Part shown: positions 1 through 6,301 of the stretch, piece after piece
Layout of the letters: every line of letters begins with the position of its first letter
Position numbering within the stretch: the first letter of the stretch is position 1
Assembly (NCBI GenBank): GCA_023151145.1
Contig: JAKLJM010000046.1
Coordinates: 1 to 10,553, forward strand
Origin: Bacteriovoracaceae bacterium
Lineage (GTDB): Bacteria > Bdellovibrionota > Bacteriovoracia > Bacteriovoracales > Bacteriovoracaceae
DNA length: 10,553 bases
Direction of reading: 5' to 3'
The notes under the pieces: model-generated
Seen by the model: the letters and a program-made list of their open reading frames with translations, nothing else
What the model was told of the DNA's origin: nothing
Databases searched by the model: none
Made by a program: the position numbers and the translations under genes

Positions 1-70
1 ATGATAGTTCTTAAAAGTCACATGAGGTTTTAAGGGGTTATCTTGCCCACTGATAAAAAAACTCAAGTAT

Positions 71-79
71 TGTTATAAT
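71..79 (+). promoter_or_regulatory. extended -10 promoter element
   Basis: The bases TGTTATAAT form a TGn plus TATAAT extended -10 element, with a perfect -10 hexamer at 74-79. It lies 50 bp before the start of the lysine-rich small ORF. A -35 at 17 bp spacing (51-56, TGATAA) is poor, which is tolerated when an extended -10 is present. Transcription would start near 86, leaving a 5' leader of about 43 nt with no obvious structure. Confidence 0.5.
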
Positions 80-128
80 TGTACCGATAGAGTGTCATAA
101 GAATTTTTCCGCATAGGAGGTACGTATT

Positions 129-278
129 ATGGGAAAAAAACAAGACAGTCATAAGAACAAGAAAAAGTTGACCACTAAAGAAAAGAAAGCTCAGAACCAT
201 GCAAAGTTAATGGAGTTTAAAGCTAAAGGCTCATCTTCAGTGCAGTTTAATCAGCAAGAAGATAAAAAAGCGGCTTAA
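129..278 (+). CDS. small lysine-rich basic protein (49 aa), function unknown
   Basis: This reading frame of 49 codons starts MGKKQDSHKNKKK and ends QEDKKAA. It is supported by a near-perfect Shine-Dalgarno AGGAGG at 115-120, eight bases before the ATG, by an extended -10 promoter upstream, and by a strong terminator 22 bases after the stop. It contains 14 Lys and only five acidic residues, so it carries a net charge of about +9. There is no signal peptide or membrane segment. The N-terminal two thirds is a Lys/Gln/Asn-rich segment, likely helical or disordered; the C-terminus is Ser/Gln-rich. I do not recognise a family. The charge would suit nucleic-acid or ribosome binding, but that is inference only. 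The gene converges on sfsA and looks like a stand-alone transcript. Confidence 0.72.
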   Translation: MGKKQDSHKNKKKLTTKEKKAQNHAKLMEFKAKGSSSVQFNQQEDKKAA

Positions 279-299
279 TAATTTAATTTATGATGTGAT

Positions 300-332
300 A
301 AAAAAAGCCCGAGTTTTACTCGGGCTTTTTTT
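300..332. terminator. bidirectional intrinsic terminator
   Basis: A GC-rich stem (GCCCGAGT at 307-314 pairing with ACTCGGGC at 318-325, loop TTT) is flanked by seven A before and seven T after. The hairpin therefore has a U-tract when read from either strand. It sits between the convergent small ORF and sfsA and directly abuts the sfsA stop codon, so it probably ends both transcripts. Confidence 0.9.
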
Positions 333-1044
333 ATTTTATAGGTACTAATTTGTCTATTTTAATTTCATCAGCTGTTAATTTGCATTGATAAGGATAAATT
401 TCTAATCCTAGATTTTTAAGTTCAGCGGCTCTTTTGGCGTAGGCGGGATCGATAACATTTTGAACTGTGTAGTAGTCAATATCTTCTCGTTGAATGATAT
501 ATAACATTACTGCTCTAGCCCCTGTAAGTTGTAATTCATAGAGCTCATTGAGATGTTTTAATCCTCTCTCTGTTACAGCATCGGGGAATAGAGCGGCATT
601 AGTAGATTCGTCTTTTAGGGTGACATTTTTCACCTCTACGTAGCAATCAGGTAAAGTAGGGTGCTGGCTTAAGAAAAAATCTAACCGAGTTTCTTTAGAG
701 ATTTTATGCTCTGGTTTAATATTTTTATATCCGGATAATTCTTTTATCGTTTCACTCAAAAGTGCTTCATGTACAAGTTTATTTGTTAAGCTTGTATTCA
801 CACCGACTAAAGAACCAGTCGGTGCCAGCATTTCCAATGTATACTTCAGTTTTCGATCTGGGTTATCTGATAAGGTGACAATGGCCTTAGAGCCCTCTTG
901 CATCAGCCCCTTCATGCTGCCGGTATTTGGACAGTGAGCGGTAATAAGTTTTCCAGCATCAGGTCCTGTGAGCATTTCTACGTCTGCAAAAAAACGTTTA
1001 TATCTTTTAATAAATCGTCCTTCATAGGCGTTCATTAATTTCAT
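331..1044 (-). CDS. sfsA: SfsA family protein (sugar fermentation stimulation protein A homolog)
   Basis: This is a full-length SfsA protein of 237 aa, the usual size for the family. The hallmark motifs are present: a basic N-terminal stretch (GRFIKRYKRFFADVE, about 9-23), HCPNTGSM at 37-44, a PD-(D/E)XK-like core with LDF at 121-123 (Asp122) and EVK at 137-139, and FPDAVTERG at 153-161. In the family the N-terminus forms an OB-like fold and the C-terminus a nuclease-like fold. E. coli SfsA was named for an effect on maltose metabolism, and its real biochemical role is unclear. The ATG at 1044 has GGAG eight bases upstream (1053-1056 on the complement). The gene lies 31 bp behind the prepilin-like gene, so the two are probably co-transcribed. 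The stop codon touches the bidirectional terminator. Confidence 0.95.
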   Translation of the reverse strand: MKLMNAYEGRFIKRYKRFFADVEMLTGPDAGKLITAHCPNTGSMKGLMQEGSKAIVTLSDNPDRKLKYTLEMLAPTGSLVGVNTSLTNKLVHEALLSETIKELSGYKNIKPEHKISKETRLDFFLSQHPTLPDCYVEVKNVTLKDESTNAALFPDAVTERGLKHLNELYELQLTGARAVMLYIIQREDIDYYTVQNVIDPAYAKRAAELKNLGLEIYPYQCKLTADEIKIDKLVPIK

Positions 1045-1075
1045 GATTAAATCTCCGGTGGTAATAATATAAATG

Positions 1076-1669
1076 TCATCGCGAACAAGTCAAAATGGTC
1101 GTCCATCTTCCAGAGTCGGTTTTTAATCCCACTTTTATAGGGAATTTCAATTGTGCACTTCTGGATTGAGTAGAGCTAATCTTTTTTTGATAGTTAATTC
1201 TTAATTCTGCCACATCGCCATGAGCGGGCATTTCTAAATAGTCTCTTGGTACGTCATTGTTAAAAATTAATTTCATGCTTTCTATTTGTAGTTTTCCGAA
1301 AATATTTAATTTGGCATCTTTGGCACTAAATTTTTTCAAGGTGCGTTTTTCACCTTTTTGATCGCTTAACCAAAGTTCAACTTCTAGTCCTTCATGATCT
1401 TGGTCGTTGTTGGCCTTACGAAAGAGAACTGGATTGATGGGTTGACCAAGAGGCCCATTGCCGGCTAAACTTACTCGACAGAAACGTTCGTCTTCTAAGA
1501 TCATGCGAATTTCACTTTTTAAATCCTGTTCATCCGAACTGGAGGTCTGGAAAGTTTGTCCGTCATTCATATTTTTAATCAATTGCATCGCACCGACAGC
1601 AAGTAGCCCCATGATGCCAGCCGCAATGAGAACTTCTATTAATGTGAAACCAAACTGATTTTTTGACAT
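1076..1669 (-). CDS. prepilin-like protein with type IV N-terminal cleavage/methylation motif
   Basis: This 197-aa protein begins MSKNQFG followed by FTLIEVLIAAGIMGLLAVGAM. It is a class III (type IV pilin/pseudopilin) leader: a prepilin peptidase would cut after Gly7, Phe8 would be methylated, and Glu12 is the conserved Glu5 of the mature protein. The hydrophobic helix runs to about residue 31. The rest (32-197) is soluble and beta-rich in appearance, with two cysteines (64 and 195) that could form a disulfide. It could be a minor pilin or a type II secretion-like pseudopilin; the length fits either. No other pilus or secretion genes are visible nearby, so its machine must be encoded elsewhere. 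The start is backed by AAGG/GGCGG on the complement of 1674-1682. It probably heads an operon with sfsA. The exact function is not determinable here. Confidence 0.88.
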   Translation of the reverse strand: MSKNQFGFTLIEVLIAAGIMGLLAVGAMQLIKNMNDGQTFQTSSSDEQDLKSEIRMILEDERFCRVSLAGNGPLGQPINPVLFRKANNDQDHEGLEVELWLSDQKGEKRTLKKFSAKDAKLNIFGKLQIESMKLIFNNDVPRDYLEMPAHGDVAELRINYQKKISSTQSRSAQLKFPIKVGLKTDSGRWTTILTCSR

Positions 1670-1745
1670 AAATGACCGCCTTATTTATTCCAATAATACT
1701 AGTATAAGAATAGGTGAGTTACTACGGATAAATGCTCATAATTTT

Positions 1746-1800
1746 TGTTTGGAAGAAAAAAATCTTCCCCCCGAAAAAAACCTATCTTTTTTTCCCAACA
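1746..1800. repeat. imperfect inverted repeat in the divergent intergenic region
   Basis: The left arm (1746-1762) and right arm (1784-1800) are imperfect inverted copies of TGTT(T/G)GG followed by an A-rich run. Nested in the left half is a perfect hairpin, GGAAGA (1751-1756) and TCTTCC (1763-1768), with an A6 loop. The block is built from homopolymer runs of A, C and T. It lies between the divergent pilin-like and signalling genes, so it could be a regulatory site, a transcription-blocking structure or a remnant terminator. None of these is proven. Confidence 0.45.
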
Positions 1801-1803
1801 TGA

Positions 1804-1809
1804 TAAAAT
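1804..1809 (+). promoter_or_regulatory. possible -10 hexamer for the signalling gene
   Basis: TAAAAT matches five of six bases of the consensus -10 and lies 26 bp before the ATG at 1836. No acceptable -35 is seen at 16-18 bp upstream, where the T-rich arm of the inverted repeat sits. Treat this as a weak candidate. Confidence 0.25.
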
Positions 1810-1835
1810 GGAACTAACTAATTTTAGGAAGAAAA

Positions 1836-3188
1836 ATGCGCAAAGTTTTATTGGTTTCTGATAATGAAATTTTAAATGATCTCTATGTATTAAACTTAGA
1901 AGTTTATACTGGAACAACTGTTACCGTTATGAATGATTCAGAAGCTGCTATTGATTTTCTGAAGAAGAATCCCGATCAAGATGTAGTCGTGTCGCTGAAT
2001 ATGATCAATGGCCAAGAGACCGCAAGCCTTATTCAAAACTATTTAACGTCACAAGCTCTGCCTTATCCGTTTATCGTTCTAGGTACGCTTCCAAAGAATA
2101 TGGTCAATGTTATTAATGTACCTTCAACATATAATTTGCAGCATTTCATTCGAGTGGTCGCTAAAATATTAGGTGTGACGGCAAAAGAAATGTCGGAAAA
2201 AAAGGTGACTCCATTTTATCCAGTACCTACAAAATCAGTTATTAATTTGAATGAAGCTTCCTGTGATCTTTATTTACAAACCAAAAGAACAGATGAAGAT
2301 GAAGATTATATTTTACTTTTAAAGAAAGGTTCTCCAGTAAGTTTTACGGTAAAAAAATTATATCAAGATGGAGTTAATCTTGTTTATGTAAACGCTTTTG
2401 ATCGTTTAGTAATGGTTAATCAAGTATCATCGAAAATTATCAATATTTTAAAAGCATCAGATTCTCCATTAGAAAATAAAATTCAAGCAGTTTCTAGTGG
2501 GTTTGAATTTGTTGCCACTCAATTAGTAAATTCTCCTGAAGTTTCTCAAGAGATTATGCAATTATCGCAAGTCTGTGTGAAGGCGATGGAAGATATTTCT
2601 AAGGATTCACCTTCACTTCGTGGGCTTTTAAATATTTTATCTAGTAGTAAGGAAAGCTATTTGTATGTCCATTCTATGATGGCTTCTTACATTGCTCAGC
2701 ATGTAGTGAAAAATATTTCTTGGGGGGGAGAAGGGCATGTCGAAAAAATTAATTTCGTGCTTTTCTTTCATGATATTATGCTAGGCCCAATTTATTTAAA
2801 GTATCCCCATTTAAAATATGAAGAAGATATTCTTTTTGATGAGAGAGTTGCAGATAAAGATAAAGAAATAGTATTAAACCACGCTCGATTGTCCGCCGAG
2901 ATGATGAATTCCTTTAAACGTGCTCCCTTAGGTGCTGACTTGTTGATAAAGCAACATCACGGGATGACCAGTGGAATTGGATTTGCACTTGATTACAAAG
3001 ACGATATTTCACCGCTATCAAAAGTTGTCATTATCGCTGAAAGTTTTGTCGAAGAAATGATGAGAGTGAAAGATGAAAACCCGACTGCACAAATTGATGT
3101 AAAAGTGATGATGGGTTTTTTAAGTGAGAAATATAAAAAACATACTTATAAAAAAATCATTGAAACCTTATCAACACTTAGGCTTTAA
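1836..3188 (+). CDS. pseudo-receiver plus HD-type (HD-GYP-like) signalling protein
   Basis: This is a 450-aa cytoplasmic protein with three parts. Residues 1-118 resemble a receiver domain (MRKVLLVSDNE start), but the site expected to hold the phospho-acceptor Asp reads VVVSLNMING (50-59), with no acidic residue, so classical phosphorylation is unlikely. Residues about 139-206 are a middle domain (LLLKKGSPVS, YVNAFDRL) also found in the convergent neighbour. Residues about 270-450 are an HD domain: His279, HD at 312-313, His349 and HH at 374-375 match the metal ligands of HD-GYP phosphodiesterases. The usual HHExxxDGxGYP signature is degenerate, with HHGMTSGIGF at 374-383. In the family, HD-GYP proteins hydrolyse cyclic di-GMP; HDOD-like non-catalytic relatives also exist. 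This protein might bind metal yet have altered or no activity. AGGAAG at 1826-1831 serves as the ribosome binding site. The C-terminus overlaps the stop of the convergent homolog by 11 bp. Confidence 0.82.
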   Translation: MRKVLLVSDNEILNDLYVLNLEVYTGTTVTVMNDSEAAIDFLKKNPDQDVVVSLNMINGQETASLIQNYLTSQALPYPFIVLGTLPKNMVNVINVPSTYNLQHFIRVVAKILGVTAKEMSEKKVTPFYPVPTKSVINLNEASCDLYLQTKRTDEDEDYILLLKKGSPVSFTVKKLYQDGVNLVYVNAFDRLVMVNQVSSKIINILKASDSPLENKIQAVSSGFEFVATQLVNSPEVSQEIMQLSQVCVKAMEDISKDSPSLRGLLNILSSSKESYLYVHSMMASYIAQHVVKNISWGGEGHVEKINFVLFFHDIMLGPIYLKYPHLKYEEDILFDERVADKDKEIVLNHARLSAEMMNSFKRAPLGADLLIKQHHGMTSGIGFALDYKDDISPLSKVVIIAESFVEEMMRVKDENPTAQIDVKVMMGFLSEKYKKHTYKKIIETLSTLRL

Positions 3189-4542
3189 GCGCTTTTTCTA
3201 ATGCTTTCAGAGGCTCTTTGAAATTTCCAGTATTATAAATACGTTTCATTTGTAGATAAATTTCCCAATAATTTTCTTTGCTTCTTTGGGTGCTTGCTAA
3301 CCTTGAGGTGAAGCTTGTTGCTAAAATCATGACACAAGAAATAGTTGTTAGGCTGGATGAGTTTAAACCTTTGGGGAATCCATCACCATTTGGATGTTCG
3401 TGATGTTCGGCAATGATAAAGTCTACTTCTGTAAAGCCTGAAAAATAATTTGAAACTAAGGCTGCCTGTAGAGGGTGATTTTTAAATTGTTCTTGATCTT
3501 CCTCTGAAAACATTTCTAGATTGGGATCATTTAGTGAACGAATTTTAATTAAATCCTCACTGTTTAAAGCGATGTCTTGCAACATGCAGGCAAGGTACAG
3601 TTTTCCTTTTGACATGTCTGCATGCCACCCTAAAAATTGCAACATGAAGTGACATAAATAGGACGTATAAACAGTTTGAAAGGCAAAGGTGAGTTGATTA
3701 GACTCTGGAAAATCGTTGAGGATTTCATTGAGAGACGAATAACTTTTTCCAGTTGCCGAAATAGAGGAAATATATTTTTCCATTAATAAATTAATTTCAT
3801 CAGAGACGTTTAAAACTTTGATGTATTGATGAATAAAAAAAGCCGTTTTTAAATGTAGTGAAATATAACGTTTTCTTTCGGATAATTTTCCATCATAGGC
3901 TTTCAATAAATTTTTAATCGATTGATCTAAAAATTTTAAATAATCATCTTTTTTCAAGTAAAGTTGTTTGATGTTTTTTCGAGCATATGAATGAATAATT
4001 TGATGACTGTAAGGTTTATTTTTCGAAATGATTTTTCCGAATTTGGTGGAGGTTAGTTCGAGGTAAACATCATAGGGCAATTGATCAAAGAGATAAAAAT
4101 TTCTGATTTTCATTGGATGCAGATCATCGCGGGTAAATTCATTTATCGATTGTTCAAATTCTTCCTTTTTGCCCCATTCCATAGCGTGTTTGATGGCTTT
4201 ATTAAAACTATCAAGCGTGAAAGGTTTTTCTAGGATACTCATACTTTGATCATTGAGTATTTTTGAAGTGATGGTAGATCGTATCGCGTTTGCAGAACCG
4301 GCAATAATCATGGCTCTTTTACCTGCTAGTTCATTAATCATGCTTGAGAAATCTTCTGGAGTGGTCACTTTAGAATCCGCATCAAAAATAATGAAATAAA
4401 ATGGTCCATCGTTCAAAAGAACGTTTTCAGCAATGGCCATATCATAACAAACATGAAGTTCGATTTTTGGAAGCTGCGATTTTACCATTTGGTTAATCAC
4501 AGTCGCCACTTCATGATCAGGTGCAAAGTGTAGAACTTTCAA
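3178..4542 (-). CDS. response regulator with degenerate HD-GYP output domain
   Basis: This 454-aa protein has the same layout as its convergent neighbour. The receiver domain (1-120) looks functional: acidic Asp9, phospho-acceptor Asp54 in FIIFDADS, Ser83 at the switch position and Lys106 in EKPF. The middle domain (about 157-215) aligns with the neighbour (PYDVYLELTSTKFGKIISKN compared with CDLYLQTKRTDEDEDYILLL). The HD-GYP-like domain (about 285-440) keeps His356, HHE at 380-382 and GDGFP at 386-390. However, the first ligand is Gln289 and the HD doublet is QD (322-323), so metal-dependent cyclic di-GMP hydrolysis is doubtful and ligand sensing or protein contact is more likely. The start is TTG at 4542, chosen because AAGGA (complement of 4548-4552) sits five bases upstream and the protein then begins exactly at the receiver beta-1 strand (KVLHFAPD). 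It is divergent from the methyltransferase gene across 43 bp. Confidence 0.85.
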   Translation of the reverse strand: MKVLHFAPDHEVATVINQMVKSQLPKIELHVCYDMAIAENVLLNDGPFYFIIFDADSKVTTPEDFSSMINELAGKRAMIIAGSANAIRSTITSKILNDQSMSILEKPFTLDSFNKAIKHAMEWGKKEEFEQSINEFTRDDLHPMKIRNFYLFDQLPYDVYLELTSTKFGKIISKNKPYSHQIIHSYARKNIKQLYLKKDDYLKFLDQSIKNLLKAYDGKLSERKRYISLHLKTAFFIHQYIKVLNVSDEINLLMEKYISSISATGKSYSSLNEILNDFPESNQLTFAFQTVYTSYLCHFMLQFLGWHADMSKGKLYLACMLQDIALNSEDLIKIRSLNDPNLEMFSEEDQEQFKNHPLQAALVSNYFSGFTEVDFIIAEHHEHPNGDGFPKGLNSSSLTTISCVMILATSFTSRLASTQRSKENYWEIYLQMKRIYNTGNFKEPLKALEKALKA

Positions 4543-4547
4543 TATTT

Positions 4548-4552
4548 TCCTT
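4548..4552 (-). promoter_or_regulatory. ribosome binding site supporting a TTG start
   Basis: AAGGA on the minus strand is placed five bases before the TTG at 4542. No ATG or GTG in the first receiver strand offers a better alternative, so this site decides the start of the response regulator. Confidence 0.65.
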
Positions 4553-4585
4553 TATGTTTTGTTATTTCCTCATTAAGCTTCGAAC

Positions 4586-5503
4586 ATGTCGCCATTTATT
4601 CTTTATTTAGAGCAAAAAATTCAATCCCTTCTTCCCATGGTAGAAGCGAGACGCCTCTATCACGGGAGAGGAAAAGAATTTGATGATCAACACGCTTTTA
4701 CTCTGGATTATTTTCCTCCAGGTATACTGTTAATGACTTCTTTCACTCAAATAAGTATTGAGAGCTTGTCGGAAGTTCTCCAGTATTTCCGCACTCAAAA
4801 CTTCCTTAAGGTTCATACTATTCTATGGCAAAAAAGAGGTCAGCGGGAACTGGAATTCGAAGTCATTGAAGGTACGTTGCCAGAGAGGGGAGAACTTATT
4901 GAAAATGGGCTGAAATATGCCATTAATTTTGGCCAGAACCAGAATCTTGGCTTTTTTCTTGATATGCGACTTGGCCGAGAGTGGGTGGCGCAAAATGCCA
5001 TGGATAAAACTATTTTAAATTTATTTAGTTATACTTGTTCATTTTCTACAGTGGCCTTAAAACATGGTGCCCATCAGGTGATTAATGTTGATATGGCCGA
5101 CGGAGCCTTAAGAACAGGTGAGCGCAACCATCGTCTCAACGGATTGCCAATCGCCAAGGCTAAATTTTTAGGGCACGATATTTTTAAATCATGGGGAAAA
5201 ATAGCGCGATTTGGACCATACGATTTAATTATTCTTGATCCTCCCTATAAACAATCAAGTTTTAGTTTGGAAAAAGATTTTGATAAAGTTATGAAACGTA
5301 TGCCTGGACTATTGAGTGATCGAGGAAAAATATTGGTCGCCATCAATTCACCTCATCATAATTGGCATCAAGCAGAGCAAATGGTTTTGGCCAGTTGTCC
5401 TAATGAGTTTTTAGTCATTGATCGATTAAGCTCGCCTCCAGAATTTGTAGAAACAGTGGACGGGGCAGAGTTAAAGATATTTATTTTAGAAAAAAATAAT
5501 TGA
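4586..5503 (+). CDS. class I SAM-dependent methyltransferase, RlmI/RlmK-like (probable 23S rRNA methyltransferase)
   Basis: This 305-aa protein has an N-terminal region (1-110) of the kind that precedes the catalytic domain in the RlmI/RlmK group, and a Rossmann methyltransferase core. Visible motifs are the family lead-in LGFFLDMRLGREWV (121-134), motif I LNLFSYTCSFS (144-154), the acidic SAM-ribose strand VINVDMADGAL (165-175) followed by RNHRLNGL (180-187), and catalytic DPPY at 218-221 (compare DPPxF in RlmI). Known relatives methylate large-subunit rRNA bases (m5C1962 or m7G2069 in E. coli). Which base is modified here cannot be read from sequence. It lacks the PUA domain of RlmI and the THUMP half of RlmL, so it is a stand-alone version. 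No Shine-Dalgarno is seen before the ATG, and an in-frame TAA at 4574-4576 rules out an upstream start. It is probably co-transcribed with pyrE, 36 bp downstream. Confidence 0.88.
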   Translation: MSPFILYLEQKIQSLLPMVEARRLYHGRGKEFDDQHAFTLDYFPPGILLMTSFTQISIESLSEVLQYFRTQNFLKVHTILWQKRGQRELEFEVIEGTLPERGELIENGLKYAINFGQNQNLGFFLDMRLGREWVAQNAMDKTILNLFSYTCSFSTVALKHGAHQVINVDMADGALRTGERNHRLNGLPIAKAKFLGHDIFKSWGKIARFGPYDLIILDPPYKQSSFSLEKDFDKVMKRMPGLLSDRGKILVAINSPHHNWHQAEQMVLASCPNEFLVIDRLSSPPEFVETVDGAELKIFILEKNN

Positions 5504-5529
5504 TAAATCGTTTTTACTCACATCAAAAT

Positions 5530-5534
5530 GAGGT
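5530..5534 (+). promoter_or_regulatory. ribosome binding site fixing the pyrE start
   Basis: GAGGT lies five bases before the ATG at 5540. It overlaps an earlier in-frame ATG at 5528, which itself has no ribosome binding site, so the internal ATG is the better start. Confidence 0.6.
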
Positions 5535-5539
5535 CAATC

Positions 5540-6163
5540 ATGAATCAGTATGCTCATGCCCTTCTCAAGCTTGGTGCGGTTAAACTTTCGCCGCAAAATC
5601 CTTTTCTGTATGCATCTGGTTTAAAAGGACCAATGTATTGCGATAACCGAGCGTTGTTGTCCCATCCGGTTTCTAGAAATTTAATCATCGACGGACTCAT
5701 TCATTTACAAAATGGTTTGGACTACAATCAATTGGCAGGCCTTGCTACTGCAGGGATTCCTCACGCAGCGATGATGGCCGATCGTTTAAAAAAGCCGATG
5801 TGCTACGTGCGCAGTAAACCCAAAGAGCATGGGAGAGGAAATCAAGTAGAGGGAGATGTTTCTCCAGGTGAGACAGTCCTAATGATTGAAGACTTAGTTA
5901 ATCAAGGCTCCAGTCTTAGAGATGCAGTAAATGGGGTGCGCAAAGCTGATCTTAAAGTTGTTGATTGCTTGTGTATTGTTAATTATCAAATGCCCAAAGC
6001 AAAATCTACCTGTGAACAATTGGAAATAAAGCTACATTCCTTGGTGACCTTTGATGATCTTATTCAAGCAGCTTTGGAGTTAAATGTTGTGACAAATGCA
6101 GATATTCTAACTTTAAAAAATTGGCACAATGATCCAGAGGCTTGGTCTAAGCAATGGTCATAA
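5540..6163 (+). CDS. pyrE: orotate phosphoribosyltransferase
   Basis: This enzyme transfers the phosphoribosyl group of PRPP to orotate to give OMP, the fifth step of de novo UMP synthesis, in the cytoplasm. From the ATG at 5540 it has 207 aa, a normal length. Motifs: FLYASGLKGPMYCDNR (22-37), the orotate/PRPP N-terminal signature; the catalytic loop RSKPKEHGRGNQVEGD (91-106), in the Bacillus-like RSKPK form; and the PRPP-binding strand VLMIEDLVNQGSS (113-125), where most relatives read EDxxTTGGS or similar. The Gln and Ser substitutions there are mild oddities. An in-frame ATG at 5528 would add four residues but lacks a ribosome binding site. It follows the methyltransferase gene closely. 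No other pyr genes are nearby. Confidence 0.93.
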   Translation: MNQYAHALLKLGAVKLSPQNPFLYASGLKGPMYCDNRALLSHPVSRNLIIDGLIHLQNGLDYNQLAGLATAGIPHAAMMADRLKKPMCYVRSKPKEHGRGNQVEGDVSPGETVLMIEDLVNQGSSLRDAVNGVRKADLKVVDCLCIVNYQMPKAKSTCEQLEIKLHSLVTFDDLIQAALELNVVTNADILTLKNWHNDPEAWSKQWS

Positions 6164-6221
6164 ATATCCTACTCGTCAGTGGAGAAATAGAGAGTATGAT
6201 AGGTATGGACACCATGATTTT

Positions 6222-6247
6222 AAGCAAGTATTTTACTAGGGCTTTTT
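6222..6247 (+). terminator. weak candidate terminator after pyrE
   Basis: AAGC (6222-6225) can pair with GCTT (6241-6244), and AGTA (6227-6230) with TACT (6234-6237), with a small internal bulge and a T-run at 6243-6247. The stem is short and imperfect, but it is the only candidate between pyrE and gltA. Confidence 0.3.
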
Positions 6248-6301
6248 GTTAATATTTTTTAATTTATAACTTATTTTTTATACTTCACTTCGGAGGCACT
6301 T

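Noticed and set aside
1..33. Short open frame MIVLKSHMRF ending in TAA at the left edge
   Set aside because: It might be the 3' end of an upstream gene, but ten codons with no ribosome binding site or motif cannot be told apart from chance.
1458..1917. Open frames at 1458-1658 (+) and 1699-1917 (-)
   Set aside because: The first is antisense to the pilin-like gene. The second overlaps the start of the signalling gene and encodes a low-complexity peptide from homopolymer runs. Neither has a family motif.
5528..5539. Earlier pyrE start at 5528
   Set aside because: There is no Shine-Dalgarno upstream, and its own ATGAGG overlaps the ribosome binding site that serves the ATG at 5540.
5820..5870. 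Lys-to-Ser change in the pyrE catalytic loop (RSKPK rather than RKxxK)
   Set aside because: RSKPKxHGxGNQxEG is a known natural form of the loop in Bacillus-type enzymes, so it is not evidence of lost activity.
6203..6213. ATGG/CCAT inverted repeat between pyrE and gltA
   Set aside because: Only four base pairs with a three-base loop and no T-run; expected by chance in an AT-rich spacer.
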